From contig JALPQD010000044.1 in the NCBI GenBank assembly GCA_023101885.1, forward strand, positions 1,668,514-1,732,513: a stretch of DNA of 64,000 nucleotides, given 5' to 3'. Below the pieces are notes generated by a model that was given only the letters and a program-made list of their open reading frames with translations, was not told where the DNA came from and did no database searches. Source of the stretch: Typhlomys cinereus. Its lineage: Eukaryota; Chordata; Mammalia; Rodentia; Platacanthomyidae. Below are positions 22,651 through 33,839 of this stretch, in pieces. A program made the position numbers and the translations under genes. Position 1 is the first letter of the stretch; each line of letters opens with the position of its first letter.

Positions 22651-24559
22651 TCCCATTCCCTCTGCAGCTGACCTAACAGTGTATTAATTTCCTGAGTCTC
22701 TTGTATCATGTCACTACAATCCTGGTAATCAAAAGAGCAGAATGTCCTGTTCTGTGTTCCAGGATCTAGAACTCTGCGATGAGTAGGTAGGTTCTTGGTG
22801 CCATAATCCCTGTCACTATGCTAGAGGATAAGCCTAGCTTGCCTCTGGTGGATTCTTGGCTTTTAGCCTCCACTTCTTCCTCTCACATTCACCCTTGCCT
22901 TGGGTGTGTATTTTTGTGCCCCATTTCCTGTGAGGACATCAGTCACTTGATTAGACACACTGTACTGCACCATAACCTCATTATAACTGTGTGTACAAAG
23001 ACCCTGTTTCCATAACAGTCACATTCTGAAAATCTAGCTGGGCATGAATTTGGGAGTAAGGAGTGCTCTTAAATCCAATGTAGTTCAAGATGATTTTTTG
23101 CTTAATAGTATTTTAGATACTCAGTCGACAGAGCCACTACTCTCCCATAGCAGCGATCACCAGCAAGTCTGTTGTGTGGAAGATGCCCTGCCTTCGTGTC
23201 TAGCTCACCATGTCTTTCAGACATGCTCTAGCTTCAGCTCCTGCCCACACCCTCATCCCTCTATGCTACCCTCCACGCCATGACAGGATGAGTTTTCAGG
23301 ACCTCCGTCATGAACTATCACTTCTGCTCAGCGAGAAGTTTCCCCACACACTTGGAATGTACCATATGAGCAGGATGCACTTGCCTCCCATGTCTCACAC
23401 CTTGCTCGACTCTTGCACTCTAGCTTTATTTCTAATACTCATCCTGTATCCTTTCTCAGAGAATTTTGACCTTTCACCTCTGCTTCCACATCCAGCCACA
23501 ATCACTTATTTCCCCATCTTTGGCCTGCTCTTCCCCATGACTAGCTTCATTACTGTGATCCAATCTCTATTCAGCATTCACTTTTCATAGTTCTTCCTTT
23601 CAGCAAGCTACAGGGTCTGTGAGAGGACTGACCAGCAGAGGGACCAAAGTGCTACCTGAATAAATCAAGCCAAATATGGCCATTTCCTTAACTCCTTGAA
23701 ATGTGTAGCTTTTGGTAACCTGGTTTAGAGACTCAGTGGAGAGCTGAAGCTACAATGAGATTTGGGCTTATCCTGTCTGTGAATGGAAGGTAGCAGATGT
23801 CACCATGTAGGCCCAACATGAATGCTAATCCTGTTGCGGTAAAAATTGTGACAGGTCAAAGAACAATGGTTCTCTCTCCTGTGTGTGTTGGCCTACCAGG
23901 TCTCAGCTACAGAAGCACAGAACAGCCATACATCCCTAAGGCAGGAAGTAAGTGAGTGTGGTATACCTCCAAACCCAACCATTAGACATGAAGCCCTGCC
24001 CTGAATCAAATGTGTCAAGTTCTTAGTAACCAGAATTCCCATCCGTTGATTAGGGAGCTCTGTGAGTTGCAATATATCCCTCCACACTATATGTTCTAGT
24101 CCTCATCCTTTACCTGTGATTATATTACTTCAGAAAAGAGTCTTGACAATTGCAATGCTCATGTTGGGGAACGACTCAGAAGGGGAAGACTAATGGAAGA
24201 GTCAGAAGATAGGTGAAAGGTAGAAAGATGTTTTTTTCTGGGCACGATATGGCCATTTCATTTAAAATAATAATCCAGGAAAGTCATTCCATTCTATTTT
24301 GTTGTGGTCTTTTCTCTGTTGTAATTCAGTTGTTACTAGTGCTAACACTAAAAATTATAATACAAGGAATGGCTCACATAGTAGGTCACTTACAGTGTGC
24401 TTAACTTCTATTCTGAGAATTGAAATACATGTGTGCATTTTATCTCACTTGGTCCTTCAATTCTAGGATACTGGATTTCTTTTTGTTTCTATGTTTTGTT
24501 TTACTCTGTATGTATCCAGGGCCTTACACCAGCTAAGCCTGTCGGCTGTAATGCTGAGA
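22651..24559. other. Unique intergenic sequence, nothing firmly recognised
   Basis: The plus frame 23210-23590 (126 codons) and the overlapping 23044-23283 frame are Ser/Leu/Pro-rich with no recognisable domain or start context, and they use different frames of unique DNA. I do not call them. Confidence 0.45.
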
Positions 24560-25270
24560 TGTATCTCCAACCTTTTTTTATTGAAGTTTTTATTCAAATT
24601 AAATTTAGTTTCATTGATGCACAAAAACATAAAAATTGTACCTATTAATGTGAGATTTTGATGCATGCCTACTTGATACAATATTTAAATCAGGTTAAAC
24701 ATATATACCTAATTAATTATGGTTAATCCCTACCAAGCTCGTTCTCCTAGTTTCCAAATTGTGTAGTGTGTTCTTGTTGCCCATATATTGATATAGAGTG
24801 ATCTTACTAAGTGGTTGTACCCCACAGCCTCTGGCTTCCCTCTGCCAGTCACTAAGGGCCATTGATGAGTCTCATTCCACCCCTTGCTAACACCTACTCA
24901 TCCACTGCCCTCCACATCTGACTCACAGCTTCTAGAATTTTAGCTTTTTAAATTTCACATATGCATAAGATCATGTGGTATGTTCCCTGTGCTTACCTCA
25001 TTTCACTTAGCACAACATCTGTCAAGGATTATTTCACCCACATTGTTGTAGATGGCAGGACGTTGTTACTTCTCAAGACTCTATAGACTATTCTATGGTG
25101 TGCATGTCCCACATTTTTCTCTCTCATTCCTTGGCTGATAGATGCTTAGGCTGCTTTGCTCTCTTTGGCTGCTGTGTATGGTATGGCAGTGTGGAGGAGT
25201 CCAGATGTCTCCCTAACCTACTGACTTTATTTACAGTAGACAGATACCCAGCTGTGAAGGTGCTAGCTCT
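24560..25270 (-). mobile_element. Ancient L1 3' region, antisense
   Basis: Text such as tttttttattgaagttttt, ttcacttagcacaac, gtagatggcagga and gactattctatggtgtgcatgtcccac is the diverged antisense ORF2 C-terminus and 3' side of an old mammalian L1 (L1M/HAL-like by eye). Confidence 0.7.
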
Positions 25271-25594
25271 TTATGCTTAATATGGGAGGAACGTTCCTGC
25301 CCTTCCATAAAGGTCTGAGTGATTTCCATGTACATCAATCAATTATTGGTATCTTCCTTCAGTACTTTTTCTTTGGTCTTCTGATAACAGCATTCATTGT
25401 GGTTTGTATTTGCATTTCCTGGTGATTTGGTTCTGACAATTAGAAATGAGAATATCTCATTATCTTTCTTCTCTCCTAGTTAAATCTAATCTCCTATCTA
25501 GTCTACTCAATGCTTGTGATTTTATTTTATATTTTATATGTTGCTTTCTTATTTATGGATTGCTAGGTTAGAGCTCAGGACCATGAACATTCCT

Positions 25595-25835
25595 TGTATA
25601 TGTGTGGGTTTGTGTATACAAAAGACATTTGAGTGTGTTGTGCCTAAGGGAGATATCTGGAATCACACTAGATTGTTCTACTTCCTTGTTGCTTTGCTCT
25701 GAGATTTCTCATACCTTCCAGAGCCAGTACTAAGACCACTGCCATATCTGCCTAGAATCTTTGCATGAGATTTGGGATCAGAACTCAAGTTCTTTTGTTA
25801 AAAGACAAAGGCTTATTTGTTTATTTATCTGCTGA
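25595..25835 (-). mobile_element. B2-like SINE, antisense, old
   Basis: A degenerate TG segment, then tctggaatcacactagattgttctacttccttgttgctttgctctgagatttctc, then a diverged head (gggatcagaactcaagttc). Confidence 0.75.
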
Positions 25836-26129
25836 AAATAAAATAAATAGCAATGTACATAGGTGCATGTGTCTAAGATTGAAGCCATTCTTTAAGCCTC
25901 TTTCTGTTTCAAATGTCCATCTGAAAGATGCATTATTATAAAGTAAAGTTGACTGCTGACCAAGTTCATTTAAAAGCCACAAATCCCAACAGTTACTCAT
26001 ACTGTGACATTTCCTAGTGCATAGTCATGGTAGGCACTTGTCCAGGAGGTAACAATTTGGGGAGTCTGGTTCATAAGTAAAGCACACATTCATGTATGTG
26101 TGTATGTGTGTGCATGTGCCTGTGTATTG

Positions 26130-27020
26130 CCATGGTTTAAAATGTGAGTTAAACCCCTGTTACCTTAAGTTGTTTTATTATAATTTTATTAGCAACTATG
26201 CCGAGTAACTCCAACAGAGTTTAATACTAGGAGTGGAGTGTTGATAAATCTGGTTATGTGACTTTTGTGGATTTTGAACAGTTTTGTTGGATAAAGTTTG
26301 AAATGTTTGAAACTTTTTGAGACTATGTATTACAAATACCATTTTACAGAGTTTAATGGCCTATTTCGAGAATAAAGGTGCTGAGTTTTGGATTGTGTGG
26401 GCCCAGTTTGTGATAAAGGAAACAAGGACTTTGGCAAAGTTGAATTTAAAAAGGGTGGACTGGTTTGCTTGGTAGAGTAGAGCTGTGTTAGAAGCCTTGA
26501 AACTTTGGATGAGGAAATGGCAGACAGCAGAGGAGTTGTGTCTATTGGAGAGATTAACATCATTGAAGAAAAACCTAGTGCTTTGCCCTGGAATGGTGGA
26601 AGACATGAATACCACCATATAGACAGAATTAGTGCCTTGAAAACCCTGATTTCCTCAAGGGATGAAAAGCAAGCTGAAGCATTTTCTTCTTCAGAAGTTT
26701 TTGCTACTTAGAAAGGGACTTTTCCAGAGTCAGCATGGAAAATTTGTTATATCTGTGATTTGAGTGGCTCAAGCTATGTTTCGACCTCATTGCGGAGTTC
26801 ATTAGCACTACCCAGAAGCTTCTGGTTTTGATGCACAATTAAAGGGCTCATAGAGAGTGGCAGAAGCTTGGCACCAAGTGGCGGGTTTGGAGTTCCAGCA
26901 AGGGAAGGTGAAGTTTTCAGCTGCAGAGATGAACCTAGAATATTGTCGTAGGTGCCAGAACCATGGGATGCATGCTGAGGACAATTTTATCAATAACAGT
27001 GCAGAGTAACTGAAACATCT
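26130..27020 (+). mobile_element. MaLR-like ERV remnant: LTR 3' part plus 5' internal region
   Basis: 26145-26215 (taaacccctgttaccttaagttgttttattataattttattagcaac) is the 3' end of the family X LTR. It is followed by taatactaggagtggagtgttgataa, the kind of junction seen at the start of MaLR internal regions. Repetitive internal text then follows (gaaatgtttgaaactttttgag; gcggagttcattagcactacccagaagcttctgg). MaLR internals are non-autonomous and encode no functional protein. The 68- to 88-codon frames here are incidental. Confidence 0.7.
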
Positions 27021-27076
27021 AATAACACTAGTAAATTTAAAACATCTAGTGCCTTTTTTTAAAAAATGAAGCATTT

Positions 27077-27946
27077 TGGAGGCCGGAGAGATGGCTCAGG
27101 AGTTAAGAGTCTGCCTCACAAACAGAAGCTCTTAGGGCCAATCCCAGGTACCACATAAAAATGCCATGAGGAAAGGGCAGTGGCTTGCACTTCAGGCCTT
27201 GGTGGGCAAAGCCTGGGAAATCTCAGAGTCAAGAAAAAAGGAGATTGAAGCAATCCAGGATGATTCCCAAAGTTATCCTTTGTGGGGGTCTTCAGGCCTA
27301 AAGCCTGCTCTCTGGAGAATGATACATTAGCATCTAAAATGGACAGTTGTTAGGGACTCGTCCCTTTGGAAGTTGAGTTTTGTCTCTTGTCTGCATAGAA
27401 CATGGCAGATGAATTCCTTTTAGATCACTTTTGTTGTTCTCAGAACTGAGAAGGTTAAAACTTCCCACTATAGATCCTTCTCTATGCATTTGAGATATGT
27501 TGATGCATGGACCAAATAACTCTGCTTTGAGACATTCATTGTCCATTTCCATTTAGCAACTGTCATGCCTGCTTTTAACTCTACCTGGAGACATCATGTC
27601 TGGTCCCATACAGCAAGTAGATGTCACTCTTGCTTTTTCTTTGCTGGCCTGGAATGTATACATTTCTGTAAAGATTTTGGCTCTGCTCTTCTTTGATCGT
27701 TTTCCTATAAATACTCATATATGCTACAATAAAATTGGCTTAGATTATGGAAGACATTCTAGGTTCCCTCTGACCCAATGCCTGATCAATTCCTACTGCT
27801 CCCACTTCTGTTTCCTACATGGAAGTCTGGGTTTATGCTGGTTCCTGGGCCCAGACAACTCTTGGACCTCCAGACGGATATGCAGTGCCTTCTGATACAC
27901 ACACAATAAACAAATAAACAAACAACGTAAGTAAATAAGTAAATTT
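27077..27946 (+). mobile_element. B2-like SINE, split by an LTR
   Basis: The SINE head and body occupy 27077-27280 and the tail 27858-27946. The target duplication aaaaatgaagcattt occurs at 27062-27076 and 27947-27961, proving that both parts belong to one insertion and that the LTR entered afterwards. Confidence 0.9.
27281..27857 (+). mobile_element. 577-bp solo LTR inside a SINE
   Basis: It begins tgtgggggtc and ends cccagaca, fitting TG...CA. Flanks are atcctt and actctt, a decayed 6-base duplication (4 of 6 match). It has a TATA box (cctataaatactc, about 27703) and a polyadenylation signal (aataaaattgg, 27729) very close together. The host SINE supplies clean boundaries, so this is a reliable full-length LTR. 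The family is unknown to me. The 99-codon frame 27596-27895 crosses it and is not a gene. Confidence 0.8.
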
Positions 27947-27961
27947 AAAAATGAAGCATTT

Positions 27962-28256
27962 GAAGATAGGGAGATGGCACAGAGGTTAAAACTTTTGCCT
28001 CAAGCAAAAGGATTTAAATTCTGAGACCCAGATCCTGCATAAAAATTCCAGGTGGTTATGGTGGTGTTCTGCAGTTTTAGCCCTGAAAGGCAGAGCCTGA
28101 AAACCCCAGAGCAAAGCAATATGGAAATAGAAGAATCCAGGATGATTTCCAATGTCACCCTTGGACCTCTACAGGCACACATGAGTGCCCTCTAATACAC
28201 ACACACGCACACGCACACGCACACGCACACACACGCACGCATGCACACAATAAATA
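27962..28256 (+). mobile_element. B2-like SINE with CA/CACG tail
   Basis: It abuts the target duplication of the previous SINE. Diverged head gaagatagggagatggcacagaggttaaaac, body gcaatatggaaatagaagaatccaggatgatttcc, tail (cacacg)n at 28198-28245. Confidence 0.85.
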
Positions 28257-28448
28257 AAGTATTCATTACCCTCATAGTGTGTGCAGGCCAGATCATTTGG
28301 GAGCAGGCAAGCAAGGCAACTCTGGCTAGAGATCTTTTAAGACATATAATAGGAACTGTGCATGCCCCCTGCTGGTTGAGAATAAACAGTGCGCATAGAT
28401 CAAGGTCTTCCCTCCTTGGACAAGAGTTTGATGCCCAGCACTGTGAAA

Positions 28449-28470
28449 CAAAAGTATGAACATACTTTTG
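28449..28470. repeat. Perfect short palindrome
   Basis: caaaagtatg, two bases, then catacttttg: 10-base arms with a 2-base loop. It lies at the boundary between unassigned sequence and a SINE 3' half. It could be the terminus of an old element or chance. Confidence 0.9.
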
Positions 28471-28625
28471 AAGCACTAGTGTGAAGTTAGAGAGATAATA
28501 AGGAGGTAGAGCAATCCAGGACAACTTCAAAAATCACTCTTGGTCCTCCCCAAGTATATACAGTCAAGTGTTCTCTGGTACGCACATGCACATACACCCC
28601 CCATACACACATATATACACATAAA
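28464..28625 (+). mobile_element. B2-like SINE, 3' half only
   Basis: gataataaggaggtagagcaatccaggacaacttc, then a CA-rich tail. The head is absent or replaced by unrelated sequence at 28280-28460. Confidence 0.7.
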
Positions 28626-28897
28626 TTTTAGAGAATTACTTGCTTTATCTCTTACTTACCATGTAGAAAATTGGCCAAGTAAAATCAAAACTTTAATTTA
28701 CCTAATTCTCAAAGTTTCGTAGCAAAGTTAACAATCTTATGTGTCTTTGAAACTCTTTCTGACAATTTCAGCACCCTCTATAAGCCCATTCCTGCTCATG
28801 CCTGTTCCTGCTCATGCCCACAGCATAGCAGTAGCCAAATCCATTCTGTTGTGTTATAGTCTAGCCACGTGAGATCAGCAAAGCACTACAAACATCT

Positions 28898-28912
28898 AGA
28901 GAGCAAGTTTTT
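28898..28912. repeat. TSD, left copy (young SINE)
   Basis: agagagcaagttttt is perfectly repeated at 29220-29234. Confidence 0.93.
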
Positions 28913-29219
28913 TTTTTTTTTTTTAATTTTTTTTATTATTATTTATTCAACTGTGCGCATGTGCGTGTGTATGTGTGCGCACGTGTGTGTCTGTGTGTGT
29001 GTGTGTCTGTGTATATGTAGAACCACGGACGAATTCAGGAACCACCATGGACGCCTTCACCTCCTTCTGCCCCGGGATTCACAGGCTCCGCCCTACCAGG
29101 ACCAGAAGCGCAGGCCGCCCCCGCTTCCGCCTGGCGTCTATACGTGGGATCTGGGATCCGAACTCGGGACCTTCCGCCTGCAAGGCGGAGTCTTAACCCC
29201 TGAGCCACCTCTCCAGCCC
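28913..29219 (-). mobile_element. Well-preserved full-length B2-like SINE
   Basis: On the minus strand: the head ggctggagaggtggctcagg (pol III A-box region), then ggtcccgagttcggatccca (B-box region), a GC-rich body with many intact CpGs, aggcgtccatggtggttcctg, a TG/CA region, and an A-rich tail with aataaataataat. The A and B boxes are near ideal for a tRNA-derived promoter, the CpGs are not decayed, and the 15-base target duplication is perfect. It is the youngest-looking member here and the best consensus proxy. It could still be transcribed by pol III. Open frames of 73-130 codons across it are artefacts. Confidence 0.93.
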
Positions 29220-29379
29220 AGAGAGCAAGTTTTTAAAGCAATTTTAATTAGAATTTTATAGCTGGGCTTGCAAGCTTGTATGGTGATTTTTTATGGAACT
29301 TTTTTATAAAATTGTATAAAATAGAACAGAAAACAAGCTTCAACAAACATGCAAAAATTGGTGTAACACTTTATTCTAT

Positions 29380-30224
29380 CAAACTATAATAAAATAAAGG
29401 TAGAAATAATCAGCAAGACGTACTACACAAGATACACAAACTCTTAGAGATTAAATAGCACAATACTGAGTGGTAAATGGGCCACTGGATACATCAAGAA
29501 GGAAATCAGAAAAATTCTAGAATCAAATAAAAGTGAAATGCAACATACTAAGACCTAAGGGATACATGAAAGTAATCCTAAAAACGATGGTTGTGCCAAC
29601 AAGGGCTGATATGAAAAAATCAGAGTGGTCTCACATAAAGAATACAGCAGTTCACCAGAAAACCCTGGAAAGATGAGAGCAGCCCAATTCCAAAAGCTAT
29701 ACACAGAAAGAGATAATTAAGAACAGGACAGAAATGAATGAAATAGAACTGAAAAATACTCAATTATATTTGAAATGATAGATAAGGTTGATAAAACCTT
29801 ACCTGAACAAACCAAGAAAGAAAAGACTCAAATTAATAAAGATCAAAGATGAAAAGGTAGTCATTATAGCAGATATTAATGAAGCTTAAAGAAATCAATA
29901 AAATGTACCTTAAACACTTGCATACCACTAAATTGGAAAATCTAAAAGAAATAGATTTCTGGATACACATGAACTATTCCAATTAAGGTAAGAGAAGATA
30001 AATGTTGAAACAGATTTATAGCAAGCAATTAAATTGAAGCAATAATGAAAATATGTACAACTGAAAAAGTGGATTCACTGCTGAATTCCATCAGACCTTT
30101 GAAATAAAACTATCCTCAAACTACTAGACAAAATAGAAAAGGAACGAGTGCTGCTAGGCACATTTCATAGAGATAGTAGTATTCCAAGACCAAAACCAGA
30201 TTAATATGCAATAGCCATTGCAGT
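29380..30224 (+). pseudogene. Decayed L1 ORF2, sense, 5' piece
   Basis: A-rich plus-strand sequence whose frames give an ORF2-like succession (gataaggttgataaaaccttacctg; aagaaagaaaagactcaaattaataaagatcaaagatgaaaagg). Many stops and shifts. It continues beyond the LTR at 30225-30643. Confidence 0.7.
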
Positions 30225-30643
30225 TCTCCTGAGAAGTTGCTGATAAATGACCATCAAATGGCTTAGGGAACGAGGGGTTTATTTCTTACTGATAGTCCAG
30301 TTACAGTCTGTAGTTCAGATTGATGGGAGAGCATGCACCAACACCAAGGCTGAGGGAACTGGCCACACCATCTCTACATAATGGCTGAGAGAGGGACAAT
30401 CCATACTTGCCAGACCAGCATGTCTGGCCAAGTTACACAAGGATGCCAACTTCCTCAACTGGCTCTCAGTATTTTATTCATCTGTTCAGGGCCTATTCCC
30501 ACCCACCATAGGCTGGGCCTTCCCCAACAGCTAGACTAATCTCCTGCAGGTTTGCTCTGGGTTTAACCCAACCACTAATTCTTCACAAATGTGCCGAGAG
30601 CTCAAATGTTCAAGTCGACATCTGTGCCTAACTATGACAACAG
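30225..30643 (-). mobile_element. MaLR-like LTR (family X), antisense, within L1
   Basis: Reverse complement of the family X consensus seen at 56134-56553: caaacctgcaggagattag, gcccagcctatggtgggtgg and aaataaacccctcgttccc are all visible on the minus strand. Confidence 0.82.
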
Positions 30644-30659
30644 TCAAAAAAATATTAGA

Positions 30660-30925
30660 ATTTGGTAGATGCTGTACAAGCATGAGGAGGTGGGGCGAGG
30701 TTCCCAGCAGCCAGATAAAAAGTCCAGTGTGTTAATACATGCTGGAGGTAGAGATGAGAGGATTCCAGGATCGAACAGTCTAGCTAATCACTGAGCTTCA
30801 GATTCAGTGACAACCCTTTCTTGAAAAAAAAAAAAAAGAGAGCAATAAAGAAAGGCAACCAACATTGATCTCCACATGCATACATCAAATTCACGCACAT
30901 GCACACACAAACACACACACATCAC
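30660..30925 (+). mobile_element. B4-type SINE
   Basis: agccagataaaaagtccagtgtg...gaggattccaggatcgaacagtctagctaatcactgagcttcagattcagtgaca, an A run, then gcaaccaacattgatctccacatgcatac and CA repeats. This is the B4/RSINE layout, in which an ID-like and a B1-like part are combined. B4 elements support a myodont rodent host. Confidence 0.72.
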
Positions 30926-31300
30926 AGAGTAATTACACTAATAAATATAGACTCCAAGTTTTCTAAATAACATACTTGCAGTCAAATTCAAGAATATATA
31001 AAACTATTATCCATCATGGTCAATTTCACTTTGCTGCAGAGATGTGGAGATAGTTCAACGTATATAAATCAATAAATGTGCATACATCACATGAATGAAT
31101 TAAAGAATAGAAATCACATGATTATCTCAATAGATGTGGGGAAAACTTTTGACAAAATCTAACATTTTTTTCTTGATAAAAGCCCTAAAGAGACTAAGAC
31201 TAAAAATAATTTATCTGAACTTAATAAACTTATGCACAGTAAACCTATAACTAACATTGCACTAAATGTTTTTCTTTAGAAGAATCAATAATGTACAACT
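30926..31300 (+). pseudogene. Decayed L1 ORF2, sense, RT region
   Basis: The plus frame near 31120-31165 reads approximately an Asp-x-x-Lys-Thr-Phe-Asp-Lys-Ile motif (gatgtggggaaaacttttgacaaaatc), the conserved block upstream of the L1 reverse transcriptase active site. It has many stops. It is the 3' continuation of 29380-30224. Confidence 0.72.
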
Positions 31301-31890
31301 GGCCATCTTTTATCAGGTACAATGAAAAAGAAAATTACATCATTTGTAGGAAAATAGATGCAACTGGATATAATGTAAATGAAACTTATCTAGCATTAAT
31401 GTTATATGTTTTCTTTCACTTCTGGTTCCTATGTTTTATTGAGATGCATAAAATCATGTACATCTATATGTTTGATAATAAAGTACAAGTGAAACTATCT
31501 GAGAGAACAAAGGAGACAAATAGGAAAGGCAGGGGTAGAAAAGGAAATGTAGAGAAGTTTAGGGTAAAATATGCTCAACATATAATACATACTTGTTTGT
31601 AAGTTTATTAAATATGAAAAATTTTAAATAGAAGTTAAATTACCCATATGCTACAATTAAAATAATTAGGGCAAGTACAATATATTCAGAAGGCAAAATT
31701 TACGCAACATAGGAAGATTCCTCTTTCCTGTGAATTTTATGCTGACCAGTCAGTCTAGTTACCTGAGACTCAATCTACATCCCCCTCCCCACTCCTTGTT
31801 CATGAGTTGAATATACAGGATGAAGTCCAATAAGCAATACTTTTAAATTGAATACATGGATAATAATTATTGTTACATTAGAAATGCAAT
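31301..31890. other. Unique AT-rich sequence
   Basis: The 103-codon plus frame 31291-31602 overlaps the L1 boundary and has Tyr/Ile/Lys-rich low-complexity content. No family is recognised. Confidence 0.5.
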
Positions 31891-31894
31891 CCAG

Positions 31895-32160
31895 CACTCA
31901 AAGAGATAGTTCAGAAGGAAAATGTATATGTGCTCAAATCTGATAACCAGACCCTATGTGGTGAAAGGAGAGAACTGATTTGTGAGAGTTGTTTGTCCTC
32001 TGAAATCCACACTCATGCCATAAAAAACACAAGCTCATGTTCTCTCCCTCCCTCTCTCTCTCTGTCTCTCTCTCTCTCCCTTCTCTCTCCCCTCTTTTCT
32101 CTATCCTTATCATCTTTCTCTCCTTTATTCATCATCTCTCCTCTTCAAATAATAATGAAA
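31895..32160 (+). mobile_element. B3/B2-type SINE with (TC)n tail
   Basis: agagatagttcagaaggaaaatgtatatgtgctcaaatctgataaccagaccc...gagagttgtttgtcctctgaaatccacactcatgcca, then a pyrimidine microsatellite (32044-32105). It is a tRNA-like SINE distinct from the abundant family here. Confidence 0.68.
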
Positions 32161-32835
32161 TAAGGTAAAAAAATTTCTAAATGCAATTCTAATTCTTAAG
32201 GCTATAAACTAATTATGTAACTAAAAGTCTATCAAAGAAAGAGGGGGATCTCTAAGTATACACTGTAATTTCATCAACTTTCAGGTGAAAGATAAATAGA
32301 ATTTAAATATGTTGTTTTAAAAACAATATTTATTACTAATATTGTTGATTTAGAAAGGGGAAGTATGGGCAAGCTAAGTTCCTCACACTTCATAGATAGT
32401 ACATGTGGCAACTATGTCACAAGTCAAATGTTTACAACATACACTGTCAAGGGCAGAGACTTCTGGGAAATGAGAAGGCAGATTTTTAGGATTTGTTTTC
32501 TGTCCTTTGAATGCTTTGAATTAAAAACATATTACACACTTTTTAAAATGAGTTCCAAAGAAATCAAAAGTGTAAGGCAAGGTCTGGAAGGGAGAAAAGT
32601 ACATGATGAATTTCAAATTTGCTTTCCAGCATGACTTTTGTAATTGTTTGCATTACTCAATCTTGATGAAACATAAATTATAATGATTGTATATATCATC
32701 TGGGGAGTCACTTTTTGCTTTGGTTTAGTGTTGTCTCTGAGGCATGGTCTCACTTATAAATCCCAGAACGACCTCATACATATGTCAATCCCCGTGTTTC
32801 TGCTTCCTGAGTTCTGGTGTATGCCATAACACACG
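32161..32835. other. Unique sequence, nothing recognised
   Basis: The 89-codon plus frame 32365-32634 has an ATG but no motif, homology or regulatory context that I recognise. A chance frame is most likely. Confidence 0.5.
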
Positions 32836-32860
32836 TGTGTGTGTGTGTGTGTGTGTGTGC

Positions 32861-32911
<51 letters not shown>
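32836..32911. repeat. (TG)n(AG)n compound microsatellite
   Basis: About 23 TG units (one interruption) followed by about 15 GA units. It generates nested Ser-Leu and His-Thr frames on the minus strand that are not genes. Confidence 0.95.
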
Positions 32912-32914
<3 letters not shown>

Positions 32915-33210
32915 TTTGTTCTGTGCATGTGTGTATATGTGTGTGCATGTGGAGGCCACAGGTTGACATCAGATATCTTCCTCAGTGCTCTCTATCTTAA
33001 TTTGTGAAACAGGGTATTTCACTGAACCTAGGGCTTGCTGATTTAGCTAGAGCTATTTCTGCAAGTTTTAGGGGTCACCTGTCTCTGCCCCAGCATCCAG
33101 CACTGGGGTGACAGACATGCACTGCTTATATGGATGCTGGGCATCCAGACTCAGGTTCTCATTCCTGAGCAGAGAGCATTTCACAAGCTGAGCCATTTCT
33201 CCAACCTTCC
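32912..33210 (-). mobile_element. B3/B4-type SINE, antisense
   Basis: ctgtctctgccccagcatccagcactggggtgacagacatgcactgc...atggatgctgggcatccagactcaggttctcattcctgagcagagagcatttcacaagctgagccatttctcc is an antisense tRNA-like SINE with its head at the right. The compound microsatellite is its tail. Confidence 0.65.
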
Positions 33211-33342
33211 AGTTTATCCCTATCAGCATTAGTCCTCATCAGTTTCTCAAGGAGGTGTGGAACTTTGTGAGATCTTAAAAGACTACCTACTGACCCCACT
33301 TTTTCTTGACTTCTTATCATTATAATGATATTGCCTTGTCCT

Positions 33343-33343
<1 letters not shown>

Positions 33344-33372
<29 letters not shown>
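33344..33372. repeat. (AG)n microsatellite
   Basis: About 14 uninterrupted AG units in otherwise unique sequence. Confidence 0.93.
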
Positions 33373-33374
<2 letters not shown>

Positions 33375-33835
33375 AAGAAACTAAAGGTCAAGCTGATATT
33401 TGGAAGTATAAATTCTAAGAGTTCATCATACAGTAAATGAGTCCAAAACAGTGTCTCTTGTCACAAATGACAGCACTTTCAAAGTAGTGATACTATCTGT
33501 GATTTTTTTCATATCACAGTAGGTCATCCTTAAGATTTACTCAACACTATGAAGTGAATTTTATGTATGAAATCATTCTTTAGCATTATTTTGTGGTAGA
33601 TTATGAACAATTCAGTCAGTAAAAAATACATTCTAACTGCAACTGTTCAAATGAATAAACATGATACATTTATTTTTCCAAATGAAAGACTATTAATCAG
33701 TTCAATAATTAAAAATTTTACAGATTATCAGTTTCAGTGGTTTACAGTTATAATTTAGAGCAATTTGTTGTATACAATGTTGTGAATTAACTCTTAGTAA
33801 GATAAATCTTTTCATTAGAACATTTTTAGTGTCAC
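33373..33835. other. Unique AT-rich sequence
   Basis: No repeat or gene recognised. Confidence 0.55.
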
Positions 33836-33839
33836 ATAC

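Noticed and set aside
23210..23590. 126-codon plus-strand frame as a small gene or exon
   Set aside because: Hydrophobic/Pro-Ser-rich with no domain, overlapping another frame, and no splice or promoter context that I could support. Conservation data would be needed.
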